From Fibrella aestuarina BUZ 2 (GTDB taxonomy: Bacteria; Bacteroidota; Bacteroidia; Cytophagales; Spirosomataceae), in contig NC_020054.1 of NCBI RefSeq assembly GCF_000331105.1, positions 1,291,698-1,355,697 on the forward strand: a stretch of DNA of 64,000 nucleotides, in the 5' to 3' direction. Positions 50,518 to 59,929 of the stretch are shown here, in pieces. Under the pieces are notes generated by a model. That model had not been told where the DNA came from and did not search any database. It saw only the letters and a program-made list of their open reading frames with translations. Position 1 is the first letter of the stretch. Each line of letters opens with the position of its first letter. Position numbers and translations under genes: made by a program.

Positions 50518-51120
50518 ATGAAATTTAAGCATATAGCTCTGCCAACCATCGGATTTGCCGTTGCTCTACTGATGACCGCTTGTGGCGATGACCACAATTC
50601 GACCGGGGTTCAGTATGCGCCGCAGATGTACGATCCCGTTGGCTACGAAGCTTACAAACAGATCGATTCAAACCGCATCAATCCGTATGGATTGAATATG
50701 CGTGACCCGGCCCGAGGCACTGTTTCTCGACGGAACTACCACACCACGTTTGGTAAAGGCGATAGCGCTGTCACCGACTTGATGGTGTACAACATTCCCA
50801 AAGACAGTATCGGCATTGCTGAACGTACCCTGTCTAATCCTATCCCGGCCACGGAAGCCACGCTGGAAGAAGGCAAAGTTTTGTACGGACGTTACTGCGT
50901 ACACTGCCACGGCGAAGGTGGTAAAGGCGATGGTCTGGTAGGCAAAATGTATGCTGGTGTACCGAACTACTCAGCAGACGCCTACAAGACGATGAATGAT
51001 GGGCATATTTTCCACGTCATCACGCACGGCAAAGGTCGGATGTGGCCGCACGGTTCGCAGATGACGCCAGAAGAACGCTGGAAGATCGTTATGTACGTTC
51101 ACAAACTTCAGCAAGGTTAA
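50518..51120 (+). CDS. actE: Alternative complex III monoheme cytochrome c lipoprotein ActE
   Basis: A 200-residue protein with a lipoprotein leader (ALLMTAC) and one heme-binding CVHCH (from Cys127). An ACIII-specific N-terminal region precedes it (YDPVGYEAYKQIDSNRINPY). The distal Met is likely in GKGRMWPHGSQM. It accepts electrons from the ActA hemes and passes them toward the oxidase. The ATG at 50518, ten bases after the actD stop, begins the leader; an earlier in-frame codon overlaps actD. Confidence 0.93.
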   Translation: MKFKHIALPTIGFAVALLMTACGDDHNSTGVQYAPQMYDPVGYEAYKQIDSNRINPYGLNMRDPARGTVSRRNYHTTFGKGDSAVTDLMVYNIPKDSIGIAERTLSNPIPATEATLEEGKVLYGRYCVHCHGEGGKGDGLVGKMYAGVPNYSADAYKTMNDGHIFHVITHGKGRMWPHGSQMTPEERWKIVMYVHKLQQG

Positions 51121-51184
51121 ACCGCTAAACAACGCACAGACCTGACCAAAGCAGGATTGTGCATCATCTTTTAATCAGTCAATA

Positions 51185-52492
51185 ATGGCATCAGTACACG
51201 CAATACCTTCTTTAGACGAGCAGTATGAATTTACGGCTGAGTCGAAGCGGCGGCTAATTATTGGTGGAGCCGTTGGCGTGGCACTTGTCGCGCTTGGTGC
51301 ATTCCTGCTTGCGTCTGGAGTTGGTGAGCATGCCCACGAGGCAGTACAGGGACATGGCCTGAGTGAGGGCCACGAAGGCGCACACGGTCACTACAAATGG
51401 ATTACCCGTATTTGGGCTAACTTGTGGGTAAACGCGGTTTACTTCACCGGTATCTCAGTCGCTGGCGTATTCTTCATTTCTTACAATTACTTGGCGCAAG
51501 CCGGCTGGTCGTCAGTAATCAAGCGTGTGCCCGAGGCCATGCCAGCTTTCTTGCCGGTGACCGGCGCGATTTTGCTGGGTGTTTTCTTCATTGCTGGCCA
51601 CGACATTTTTCATTGGACTCATGAAGGACTTTATGACAAGGCAAGCCATGACTACGACCCGGTTATTGCTGGTAAGCATGGCTTTCTGAACACGCCCTTC
51701 TTCCTGATTCGCGTCGTTTTCTATTTCGTTGCCTGGTATATGCTGTGGCGTATCCTGCGTAACCTGTCATTGCAGGAAGACCTGTATGGTGGCACCGAGT
51801 ACTACTACAAAAGCATGAAGTATGGCACCGCCTTCCTGGTTGTTTTTGCTGTAACTTCATCGACGGCCGCTTGGGATCTCATCATGTCGATTGATACCCA
51901 CTGGTTCAGCACGATGTTTGGCTGGTACACACTGGCAAGCTGGCACGTAGCTGGTTTGGCAACCATGACGCTGACCGTGGTGATGCTGAAAGAGCAGGGC
52001 TACTTGAAAGCCGTGAACAACAGTCATCTGCAAGATTTGGGCAAATTTGTGTTCGCTTTTAGCATCTTCTGGACGTACGTTTGGTTTGCGCAGTTCATGT
52101 TGATTTACTATGCCAACCTGCCAGAAGAAACGATCTATTATCGGGAGCGCTTTAGCGGCTATAATGAGATCTACTTAGCTCCTTTCTTTGTTAACCTGTT
52201 CCTAAACTTTGTATTTCCGTTCCTTGTTCTAATGACACGGGATGCAAAGCGTACAACGCTCATTTTGAAGGTTGCTTGCTGGGGTGTACTTGTTGGTCAC
52301 TACTTTGATTTTTACAACAACATCATGCCAGGAACGGTTGGCGAACACGGTGGATTCGGGCCAGTTGAATTTGGCATGATCCTCATTTTCGCTTGTGCTT
52401 TTATCTGGTCAGTGTCTACCCAACTGGCAAAGGCTAATTTGATTGCCAAGAATCATCCACTACTAGAAGAAGCCTTGCACCACGACATTTAG
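51185..52492 (+). CDS. actF: Alternative complex III membrane subunit ActF
   Basis: A 435-residue membrane protein with about ten helices, a sequence relative of ActC and its second quinone-type subunit. There is a His-rich loop after the first helix (HAHEAVQGHGLSEGHEGAHG). Later segments such as TSSTAAWDLIMSIDTHWFST and WFAQFMLIYYANLPEETIYY are typical of ActF. In known structures it packs against ActC and may form part of a proton route. It completes actABCDEF and is followed 22 bases later by the oxidase subunit II gene. Confidence 0.93.
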   Translation: MASVHAIPSLDEQYEFTAESKRRLIIGGAVGVALVALGAFLLASGVGEHAHEAVQGHGLSEGHEGAHGHYKWITRIWANLWVNAVYFTGISVAGVFFISYNYLAQAGWSSVIKRVPEAMPAFLPVTGAILLGVFFIAGHDIFHWTHEGLYDKASHDYDPVIAGKHGFLNTPFFLIRVVFYFVAWYMLWRILRNLSLQEDLYGGTEYYYKSMKYGTAFLVVFAVTSSTAAWDLIMSIDTHWFSTMFGWYTLASWHVAGLATMTLTVVMLKEQGYLKAVNNSHLQDLGKFVFAFSIFWTYVWFAQFMLIYYANLPEETIYYRERFSGYNEIYLAPFFVNLFLNFVFPFLVLMTRDAKRTTLILKVACWGVLVGHYFDFYNNIMPGTVGEHGGFGPVEFGMILIFACAFIWSVSTQLAKANLIAKNHPLLEEALHHDI

Positions 52493-52514
52493 ACTTTATC
52501 TAAATCTTATTCTT

Positions 52515-53618
52515 ATGATTTACATCGTAGCACTATTGTCGCTCGTGTTTCTGGCCCTCGCCTTCATGGTGTTTGGCCGATTGACCAGCGTGCTTAAAGG
52601 CGTTAATGGCGGCGAAGAGGTAGAAGACTACGGCGGCACCAGCAACAAGATCAACGGGATCATGTTCATCGTGTTCCTGATCGGCGGTATTACTGCTGCA
52701 ACGTGGTCGTTTATCCATTCGACGCAATACTTTCTGCCAGAAGCGGCTTCGGAGCATGGTCGCCGGACGGATTCGCTCTTCTGGTTGTCTATGGCCATCG
52801 TAACGTTGGCGGCTCTGGTTACTAACATTCTGCTTTTTGTTTTTGCCTGGAAGTACCAGTACAAAAACGGCAAGCGGGCAACCTATTATCCCGAAAACCA
52901 CAAGCTTGAGCTAATCTGGACAGTAGTACCTGCCGTCGTAATGGCCGTGATGGTATTTACAGGCTGGCAAGCTTGGCGCGACATTATGTCTGAAGCGCCC
53001 GAAGGAGCCCAGGAAGTTGAGCTAGTTGGTAAGCAATTCAACTGGATTGCCCGCTACCCCGGCGTAGACAATAATAAACTGGGCGCTTTCAATTATAAGC
53101 TAATCGATAACAATAATGAAGTTGGTATTGATTACTCAGACGAAGCTGCATTTGATGATTTCACGGGTACCGACTTGCACATTCCTGTTGGCAAGCCTGT
53201 ACTGATCAAAATTCGCGCTCGTGACGTGTTGCACAGTGTCTTCATTCCTCACATGCGTGTGAAGATGGACGCCGTGCCCGGCATGCCGACTCGTTTCTGG
53301 TTCAAGCCTGAGAAGACTACTGAGCAGATGCGTAACGAGACGGGCAATCAGAATTTCAAATATGAAATTGCCTGCACCGAGGTATGTGGCCGTGGCCACT
53401 TCTCAATGAAGATGAACCTGATCGTGGAAGATGAGGCTTCATGGAAAAAGTGGTGTGCTGAACAGAAACCACTGCTGACAACGTACCCAGAGTATGCATC
53501 GCGTATTCCGGCGAATTTGAAAGCAAAAGCGGCAAAATACCTGCCTGCGCAAACGGATAGCACAGCTACAGCTTCAACGGCTGGTGTTGGCGGTACGGGA
53601 AGTGCGGCATTACGTTAA
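52515..53618 (+). CDS. ctaC: Cytochrome c oxidase subunit II (CuA)
   Basis: A 367-residue protein with three hydrophobic segments near the N-terminus, one more than the usual two. The cupredoxin domain follows, with the CuA ligands visible: His in VLHSVFIPHM, CTEVCGRGHFSMKM (Cys287 and Cys291), His and Met. There is no C-terminal cytochrome c domain, so it is not a caa3-type subunit; ActE or a soluble c-type donor must feed it. The C-terminal ~30 residues are Ala/Thr/Gly-rich. It is directly downstream of actF, which suits an ACIII-oxidase supercomplex. Confidence 0.95.
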   Translation: MIYIVALLSLVFLALAFMVFGRLTSVLKGVNGGEEVEDYGGTSNKINGIMFIVFLIGGITAATWSFIHSTQYFLPEAASEHGRRTDSLFWLSMAIVTLAALVTNILLFVFAWKYQYKNGKRATYYPENHKLELIWTVVPAVVMAVMVFTGWQAWRDIMSEAPEGAQEVELVGKQFNWIARYPGVDNNKLGAFNYKLIDNNNEVGIDYSDEAAFDDFTGTDLHIPVGKPVLIKIRARDVLHSVFIPHMRVKMDAVPGMPTRFWFKPEKTTEQMRNETGNQNFKYEIACTEVCGRGHFSMKMNLIVEDEASWKKWCAEQKPLLTTYPEYASRIPANLKAKAAKYLPAQTDSTATASTAGVGGTGSAALR

Positions 53619-53648
53619 TTTCTTCAAAAACAACAAAAGCTACTACCT

Positions 53649-55535
53649 ATGGCAACTACAGGAGCACTTTCTACGACTGCGGTTCAAGTGGCTGAGCACG
53701 ATCACCACGACCACGAACTGAACTTTTGGAGAAAGTACGTTTTCGCCGAAGACCACAAAACGATTGCTAAGCAATACCTGATCACAGGTATTCTTTGGGC
53801 AATCATCGGCATTAGCTTCTCCGTCATATTTCGTCTTCAACTGGGCTTCCCAGCGATGAAGATGGAATTCCTGCGTCCCCTCATTGGTGGATGGGTTGAT
53901 GAGTCAGGTAAGCTAAGTGCTGACTTCTATCTGGCACTAGTTACAATGCATGGTACCATTATGGTATTCTTTGTATTGACAGCTGGCTTGAGCGGCACGT
54001 TCTCAAACTTCTTGATCCCATTGCAGGTGGGTGCCCGTGATATGGCATCGGGCTTCCTGAACATGCTCTCTTACTGGTTCTTCTTTATGGCCAGTCTGGT
54101 AATGTTTGTTTCGCTCTTCTTAGAAACTGGTCCCGCAGCGGGCGGTTGGGTTGTTTATCCGCCTTTGAGTGCCTTGCCCCAAGCTCATGATGGGTCAAAG
54201 ATGGGTATGACGCTCTGGCTTACGAGTATGGCGCTGTTCATTGTGTCGCAGTTGCTGGGTGGTATTAACTATATCACAACGGTGATCAACCTGCGTACGC
54301 GCGGTATGTCGTTCAGCAAACTGCCATTGACAATCTGGGCTTTCTTCCTGACGGCTGTGCTTGGTCTGATCTCGTTCCCCGTTCTTTTGTCAGCCGCTCT
54401 GTTGCTGATCTTCGACCGGAGCTTCGGTACGAGCTTCTATTTGTCTGACATCTATATTGGTGGGGAGGCGCTTCCTAACGTTGGTGGTAGCCCCATTCTG
54501 TTCCAGCACTTGTTCTGGTTCTTGGGTCACCCTGAGGTGTACATCGTGATGTTGCCTGCTTTGGGTATTACCTCAGAGATCATCGCGACGAACTCGCGCA
54601 AGCCGATCTTTGGCTATCGTGCCATGATTGCCTCAATGATGGGTATTGCTTTCCTAGCGTTCATTGTTTGGGCTCACCACATGTTTGTAACAGGTATGAA
54701 CCCCTTCCTTGGGTCGGTGTTCATGTTCCTGACGTTGATCATTGCCGTTCCGTCGGCGGTGAAAGCGTTTAACTATATTACAACACTGTGGCGGGGTAAC
54801 ATTCGGTTCACACCGGCCATGTTGTTCTCAATCGGTCTGGTATCGTTCTTTATATCAGGTGGGGTAACGGGATTGATTCTTGGTAACTCTGCCCTGGATA
54901 TTCAACTGCACGATACCTATTTCGTTGTTGCTCACTTCCACTTGGTAATGGGCGCTTCATCGGCTTTTGGTCTGCTGGCAGGTGTGTACCACTGGTTCCC
55001 CAAAATGTTTGGCCGGATGATGAACGACAAGCTTGGGTACGTTCACTTCTGGATGACGTTTATCGGTATCTACTGTGTGTTCTTCCCAATGCACTATATC
55101 GGTATTGCCGGCTTCCCCCGTCGTTACTACGCTTTCACAAGCTACGATTTCACGAAGAACATTTTCCAGGATATGAATGCCTTCATCAGCATCGCAGCTA
55201 TCCTGACGTTCTCCGCGCAGTTCCTGTTCTTGTTTAACTTCGTCTATAGCTTGTTTAAAGGCCGTCGGGCTTCTCAGAACCCGTGGAAATCGAACACGCT
55301 GGAGTGGACAACGCCGGTCGTTCCGGGACATGGTAACTGGCCGGGCGAAATCCCTGCGGTGTACCGTTGGCCGTATGATTACAGCAAGCCGGGTGCGAAT
55401 GATGACTTCATTCCGCAGAACGTACCGTACTCGCAAACCCCTGAATCAAATCTTCCACATGAGAATGAATTGATTTCACTGGAGAAAGCGATTGAAGCCC
55501 AAAACTTCAATGACCAGTTTAAACAACCTCATTAA
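53649..55535 (+). CDS. ctaD: Cytochrome c oxidase subunit I (A1-type heme-copper oxidase)
   Basis: A 628-residue, 12-helix catalytic subunit. The low-spin heme His is in TMHGTIMVFFV. The CuB His with the Tyr crosslink and K/D-pathway Glu is in GHPEVYIVMLP, the CuB His pair in WAHHMFVTG, and the heme a3 and second heme a His residues in HDTYFVVAHFHLVMG. The Glu in HPEV marks the A1 subfamily of proton-pumping oxidases. Its 3' end overlaps the start of ctaA by 26 bases, suggesting translational coupling. Confidence 0.97.
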   Translation: MATTGALSTTAVQVAEHDHHDHELNFWRKYVFAEDHKTIAKQYLITGILWAIIGISFSVIFRLQLGFPAMKMEFLRPLIGGWVDESGKLSADFYLALVTMHGTIMVFFVLTAGLSGTFSNFLIPLQVGARDMASGFLNMLSYWFFFMASLVMFVSLFLETGPAAGGWVVYPPLSALPQAHDGSKMGMTLWLTSMALFIVSQLLGGINYITTVINLRTRGMSFSKLPLTIWAFFLTAVLGLISFPVLLSAALLLIFDRSFGTSFYLSDIYIGGEALPNVGGSPILFQHLFWFLGHPEVYIVMLPALGITSEIIATNSRKPIFGYRAMIASMMGIAFLAFIVWAHHMFVTGMNPFLGSVFMFLTLIIAVPSAVKAFNYITTLWRGNIRFTPAMLFSIGLVSFFISGGVTGLILGNSALDIQLHDTYFVVAHFHLVMGASSAFGLLAGVYHWFPKMFGRMMNDKLGYVHFWMTFIGIYCVFFPMHYIGIAGFPRRYYAFTSYDFTKNIFQDMNAFISIAAILTFSAQFLFLFNFVYSLFKGRRASQNPWKSNTLEWTTPVVPGHGNWPGEIPAVYRWPYDYSKPGANDDFIPQNVPYSQTPESNLPHENELISLEKAIEAQNFNDQFKQPH

Positions 55536-56526
55536 TGAGCGTTCGTTTCGGCGGCTGGCACTCCTGACGGTTATTGCAGTCTACCTACTGATTCTGGTGG
55601 GTGGCATCGTCAGGAGTACCGGCTCCGGGATGGGATGTCCCGACTGGCCTAAGTGCTTCGGTCAATGGGTACCTCCGACCAACGTTAATGAGTTGCCAGT
55701 TAACTATCAGGAGATTTATAGTCACCGAGGTTACGCGAATACAGAGTTTAACGTCGTAAAAACGTGGACAGAGTATTTGAACCGGCTACTAGGCGCGCTG
55801 ATTGGCGTGTTTATCTTCCTGACGTTTATAGCCTCTACTGTAGCCTACTGGCGTAAAGATCGCGCCATCGTAGGCTATAGTTTTTTGGCCTTTATACTGG
55901 TAGGCTTTCAAGGTTGGTTGGGCGCTAAGGTCGTTTCGAGTGTACTGGCTACCTGGCTGATTACCTTGCATATGTTGCTGGCTATTGTCATCGTCGGTGT
56001 ACTGATGTATGTCATGGCGCGTAGCCGGGCCGCTTTGCTGGTAAACGAGCAGACGAACGTGTCGAAAACCGGACAACGCTGGCTACTGATTAGCTCGATT
56101 CTGCTGTTAACGCAAATTTTGTTGGGAACGCAGGTACGTGAGGTAGTTGACGAGGTGGCCGATCAATTTGGGGCTCAGCAACGCTTTCGTTGGATCGATG
56201 AGCTAGGTATTCGTTTCTATATCCACCGCAGCTTTTCATTAGTAGTTCTTGCAACGCAGCTACTATGGATCTGGCCACTGGTTAAGAGCCAATCTCCAGC
56301 TAATACGGTGAGGCAATTGGCCCTTTCCATGGTAGCGCTGATTGGGGTGGAAATAGCAACTGGCATTGTTATGGCATACTGGGCAATACCGGCTTGGGCG
56401 CAACCAGTACACTTAACGTTGGCCGTTGTAGCGCTTGGAATTCAGTTCCTGGTAATTCTGTTTGTAAAAAAGGAGACGTTGCTAATCAATACAGCCCGTT
56501 CGGAAGTTCGGTATGAGCAGGTGTAG
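55510..56526 (+). CDS. ctaA: Heme A synthase
   Basis: A 338-residue, eight-helix enzyme that oxidises the C8 methyl of heme O to formyl. The family opening GGIVRSTGSGMGCPDWPKCFGQWVPP (shown only as a landmark: GSGMGCPDWPKCFG) has the extracytoplasmic Cys pair. Heme-ligand His residues lie in YSHRGYANTEF, ITLHMLLAI, YIHRSFSLVV and QPVHLTLAV. The ATG at 55510 lies inside the 3' end of ctaD. It works with the following ctaB to provide heme A for the oxidase. Confidence 0.93.
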   Translation: MTSLNNLINERSFRRLALLTVIAVYLLILVGGIVRSTGSGMGCPDWPKCFGQWVPPTNVNELPVNYQEIYSHRGYANTEFNVVKTWTEYLNRLLGALIGVFIFLTFIASTVAYWRKDRAIVGYSFLAFILVGFQGWLGAKVVSSVLATWLITLHMLLAIVIVGVLMYVMARSRAALLVNEQTNVSKTGQRWLLISSILLLTQILLGTQVREVVDEVADQFGAQQRFRWIDELGIRFYIHRSFSLVVLATQLLWIWPLVKSQSPANTVRQLALSMVALIGVEIATGIVMAYWAIPAWAQPVHLTLAVVALGIQFLVILFVKKETLLINTARSEVRYEQV

Positions 56527-56538
56527 CAACAGCACGTT

Positions 56539-57444
56539 ATGAATCAAACAGATCAACCCACGCTTAACTCCCCACGTCTTCGATCAAAAGCGGCCACCTG
56601 GAAAGATTATCTGGCGCTCACGAAGCTACGGCTGTCGTTGTTAGTTGGGTTCTCTGCGGCGCTTGGCTACATGATGGCTGCGCCACGACCATACGATGTG
56701 GGAGCAATTTTGCTGTTTACGTTGAGTGGTCTGCTAATTACGGGGGCCGCCAATGCGGTCAATCAGGTGCTGGAAGTTGAGTTTGATCGCCTGATGAAAC
56801 GTACCGGTGGAAGACCACTGCCGTCTGGACGTATCAGCAAGCAAAGAGCGCTAGTGTTTGTCGCTGTGCTGCTGTTTGCGGGTCTCTTTATGCAGACGCT
56901 CTGGTTTAACCCACTGACGGCTGGTATCTCGTTCGTCTCGTTTCTGTTATACGGCTTTGTCTATACGCCTTTAAAACGCGTTGGATCGATTGCTGTGTAT
57001 GTGGGTGCTGTGCCGGGGGGCTTGCCACCCTTGATTGGATGGGCTGCTGCTGCAGGTACGTTGTCGTCAGAAGCCTGGTGGCTGTTCGCAGTCCAATTCA
57101 TCTGGCAATTCACTCACTTCTGGGCCGTAGCCTGGGTGCTCGACGAGGATTACGAGAAGGCTGGCTTCAAATTGTTACCGTTGAAACGACCCGCCACCGC
57201 CATGACGGCGTCGGTTATTTTGGCGTTTACCGTGTGGTTGATGCCGCTCGGTTGGTATGCCCATGACTGGGGCTTCGTGGGTACGGCTTCTGCCTGGATT
57301 GCTCTAGGTTCAGCCGTTGGGCTCACCATCCTGAACGGCATGCTGGTAGCAAACCCATCGATAGGGGCTGCCAAACGGCTCATGTTTGCGGCATTTGCGT
57401 ATTTACCTATAGTGCAAATCGCGTTTGTGTTAGACCGTCTTTAA
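56539..57444 (+). CDS. ctaB: Protoheme IX farnesyltransferase (heme O synthase)
   Basis: A 301-residue UbiA-superfamily membrane enzyme that adds farnesyl to heme B, giving heme O for CtaA. The first Asp-rich motif is in NAVNQVLEVEFDRLMKRTGG, followed by RPLPSGRIS, and the second site is in AVAWVLDEDYEKAGFKLLP with FWQFTHFW-like helices before it. Its stop is one base before the next start, so it is closely coupled with the subunit III gene. Confidence 0.95.
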   Translation: MNQTDQPTLNSPRLRSKAATWKDYLALTKLRLSLLVGFSAALGYMMAAPRPYDVGAILLFTLSGLLITGAANAVNQVLEVEFDRLMKRTGGRPLPSGRISKQRALVFVAVLLFAGLFMQTLWFNPLTAGISFVSFLLYGFVYTPLKRVGSIAVYVGAVPGGLPPLIGWAAAAGTLSSEAWWLFAVQFIWQFTHFWAVAWVLDEDYEKAGFKLLPLKRPATAMTASVILAFTVWLMPLGWYAHDWGFVGTASAWIALGSAVGLTILNGMLVANPSIGAAKRLMFAAFAYLPIVQIAFVLDRL

Positions 57445-57445
57445 A

Positions 57446-58039
57446 ATGCAGGAAGAAACTGAAGATATTAAATGGCTCGAGGAAGAGCCTGAAGAGACGC
57501 TCTCGGTGAACCCGCGCAAGTTTATATTGTGGCTGTTCATTGTGAGTATAGTCATGCTTTTTGCCTCCTTTACCAGCGCATATCTGGTACGGCGGGCCGA
57601 AGGCAACTGGCTTGAGTTTACGGTACCAGCCGTGTTTGGTTATAGCACGGTTGTGCTACTTGTGAGTAGTTTAACGATGCATTGGGCCTACTTTGCTGCC
57701 AAAAAAGACAATTTCAACGCACTCAGGATAGCGATATCTATTACTTTTGCGCTCGGAATGGTCTTCCTGTACATGCAGTTCCAGGGGTGGGTCGAGCTGG
57801 TGCGCAACAACGTTTATTTTGTGGGTAACCCGGCAGGCTCGTTCATTTATGTGTTTACAGGTATGCACGGCTTCCACCTGATCTCAGGGCTGGTTGTATT
57901 GGTGTTCGCACTAGTAGCGGCGTATCGGTTCAGGATACACGCGAAAGCACTGGATCAGATTCAGATTGCAACAACGTACTGGCATTTTCTGGATGCCCTT
58001 TGGCTTTACTTGTATTTCTTTTTACTCTATTTCCATTAA
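57446..58039 (+). CDS. Cytochrome c oxidase subunit III, first copy (short form)
   Basis: A 197-residue membrane protein with five helices. The subunit-III signature lies in the C-terminal half: FTGMHGFHLISGLVVLVFAL and TYWHFLDALWLYLYFFLLYF. It corresponds to the five-helix form of COX3. The N-terminus is acidic (EETEDIKWLEEEPEETL). A second, longer subunit III gene follows after 15 bases, so this is a tandem pair of diverged paralogs, not a duplication of recent date. Confidence 0.9.
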   Translation: MQEETEDIKWLEEEPEETLSVNPRKFILWLFIVSIVMLFASFTSAYLVRRAEGNWLEFTVPAVFGYSTVVLLVSSLTMHWAYFAAKKDNFNALRIAISITFALGMVFLYMQFQGWVELVRNNVYFVGNPAGSFIYVFTGMHGFHLISGLVVLVFALVAAYRFRIHAKALDQIQIATTYWHFLDALWLYLYFFLLYFH

Positions 58040-58054
58040 TCTGCTTCGGTACGC

Positions 58055-58840
58055 ATGGCGGCTACAGCGACAACAACCGACGAGTCGGTACTATTTGATA
58101 AGAAAGCCTGGATGGGTGGGGTAGAACCCATGAACGCCAGCTATGGTAAGTTGATGATGTGGTTCTTCCTCATCTCAGATACCTTCACGTTCTCGGCACT
58201 GCTTGTAACCTACGGACTTATTCGTTACAGCTACCCAGCATACGACCCGGCGATCCATGGGGTGCCGTTCCATTTCTCGAACATGTACTGGCCGGTTCCC
58301 GATCAAGTATTCAACGCGCTTCCATTCCTGCATGGAATGAATGCGCCCCTGATATTTGTGGGTATCATGACCTTTATCCTCATCTTCTCGTCGGTAACGA
58401 TGGTACTAGCCGTTGAAGCTGGACACCGCCGCGATCAGGCTGATGTGGAGAAGTACATGCTCTGGACAATTCTGGGTGGCTTTGCCTTCCTGAGTAGCCA
58501 AGCCTGGGAATGGTCACACTTTATCCATGGTACCGAGCAAGGCTCAACCTTCCGAGAACTGATCGGGGGTGAGTGGGTGTCGCGCACGATTTTTGGTGCA
58601 AACTTGGCCGAAAACCAGTACGGCCCGCCAGCTTTTGCTGACCTGTTTTTCTTTATTACGGGTTTTCACGGTACACACGTGTTCTCGGGAGTGGTGCTGA
58701 ACATCCTTATCTTCTACCGGACGGCGACAGGCATGTATGCACGTCGTGGACACTATGAGATGGTTGAGAAAGTTGGTCTGTACTGGCACTTTGTTGACCT
58801 GGTTTGGGTGTTCGTATTTACCTTCTTCTACCTGGTTTAA
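58055..58840 (+). CDS. ctaE: Cytochrome c oxidase subunit III, second copy
   Basis: A 261-residue membrane protein of the COX3 family with about six or seven helices. The signature is TGFHGTHVFSGVVLNILIFY and LYWHFVDLVWVFVFTFFYLV. It stabilises subunit I and supports sustained proton uptake. It has an insert between the helices (SAQAWEWSHFIHGTEQGST region) not present in the preceding short copy. The pair may be functionally equivalent to one split or doubled subunit; both C-terminal halves keep the conserved His and Glu/Asp residues. Confidence 0.93.
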   Translation: MAATATTTDESVLFDKKAWMGGVEPMNASYGKLMMWFFLISDTFTFSALLVTYGLIRYSYPAYDPAIHGVPFHFSNMYWPVPDQVFNALPFLHGMNAPLIFVGIMTFILIFSSVTMVLAVEAGHRRDQADVEKYMLWTILGGFAFLSSQAWEWSHFIHGTEQGSTFRELIGGEWVSRTIFGANLAENQYGPPAFADLFFFITGFHGTHVFSGVVLNILIFYRTATGMYARRGHYEMVEKVGLYWHFVDLVWVFVFTFFYLV

Positions 58841-58873
58841 ACGATTGTTGAAACCACTATTCTTTTTGCAAAC

Positions 58874-59206
58874 ATGGCAAATACACCTTACTCGGATAAC
58901 CACGGTGGTACTGACGTTGCGCCACCACCTGCCAATACCAAAGCCATCTGGCGGACGTTCATTATCCTGTCGATCATCACTGGCTTTGAATTTCTGATTG
59001 CCTTCACGTTGCCAGCCAACCACCTTCGGGTTGCTATCTTCGTGGGCATGACGATCGTGAAAGCGTTCTACATTGTGGGTGAGTTTATGCACCTCAAACA
59101 CGAAGTGAAAAGCCTTATATGGGCGATTCTGCTTCCGATCATCTTTATCTGCTGGTTGCTGTTGGCGCTGATGTATGAAGGCGGTTCGATTTTCGAACTT
59201 CGATAA
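58874..59206 (+). CDS. Cytochrome c oxidase subunit IV (CtaF/CyoD-type)
   Basis: A 110-residue protein with three helices (WRTFIILSIITGFEFLIAFT; VAIFVGMTIVKAFYIVGEFM; LIWAILLPIIFICWLLLALM). This is the layout of the prokaryotic COX4 family. The segment KAFYIVGEFMHLKHE is typical. It assists assembly of subunit I around CuB in related oxidases. It lies between subunit III and the SCO gene. Confidence 0.88.
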   Translation: MANTPYSDNHGGTDVAPPPANTKAIWRTFIILSIITGFEFLIAFTLPANHLRVAIFVGMTIVKAFYIVGEFMHLKHEVKSLIWAILLPIIFICWLLLALMYEGGSIFELR

Positions 59207-59212
59207 AACAGA

Positions 59213-59926
59213 ATGACTAAGTACCAGAAAGCCGGGACCCTCCTCGTAACGTTGATGGCCCCGGCTTTTGCGTATATATTGCTTAGAGCGTGTACGCAAA
59301 ACCATTACACGTTACCTCGCTTTATTCCGGTCATCGACTCAACTCGGGGCGTGCCAGTTATGCAAACCGTTGTGGATGCTGACGGCAATAAGCGAGAAGA
59401 TACCCTGTTTCGGACAATTCCTCCGTTCAAGTTGATTGATCAGGACGGGAAGCCTGCCACAGAAGCGTTAGCAAAGAACAAGATTCACATTGCCGATTTC
59501 TTCTTCACACGCTGCGGCACCATCTGCCCCAAAATTCAGTCGAATTTGACGCGGGTGCAGGAGTTGTTCAAAGACAATCCAGACATCGTCTTTCTGTCCT
59601 ATTCGGTCGATCCGGTCAATGACCAGCCTACCGAGTTAAAAGCGTATGCCAAGCGCTACGGCGCCATTCCGGGTAAATGGTATTTTCTGACGGGCGATAA
59701 GGGGGTGATCTATAATTTGGCACAACGAGGGTACTTCCTGCCCGTTGTGGATCATGGGGTCACCTACGGCAAGCCAGACGAAACTTTTATCCACAGCGAA
59801 AAGTTGGTTTTAGTGGATAAACAGGGTGTTATCAGAGGCTTCTACGATGGCACCAACAAAGAAGACATCGAGCGGCTGATTGCCGAGATTCGTGTCTTGC
59901 TCGACATATATAAGAAGGAAGCGTAA
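59213..59926 (+). CDS. SCO1/SenC copper chaperone
   Basis: A 237-residue thioredoxin-fold protein with an N-terminal hydrophobic anchor. The copper site is FFTRCGTICPKIQ (Cys101, Cys105) with the third ligand His194 in DETFIHSEKLVLVD. SCO proteins deliver copper to, or reduce, the CuA site of subunit II. Its place in the oxidase operon, six bases after subunit IV, fits that role. Confidence 0.93.
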   Translation: MTKYQKAGTLLVTLMAPAFAYILLRACTQNHYTLPRFIPVIDSTRGVPVMQTVVDADGNKREDTLFRTIPPFKLIDQDGKPATEALAKNKIHIADFFFTRCGTICPKIQSNLTRVQELFKDNPDIVFLSYSVDPVNDQPTELKAYAKRYGAIPGKWYFLTGDKGVIYNLAQRGYFLPVVDHGVTYGKPDETFIHSEKLVLVDKQGVIRGFYDGTNKEDIERLIAEIRVLLDIYKKEA

Positions 59927-59929
59927 CCT

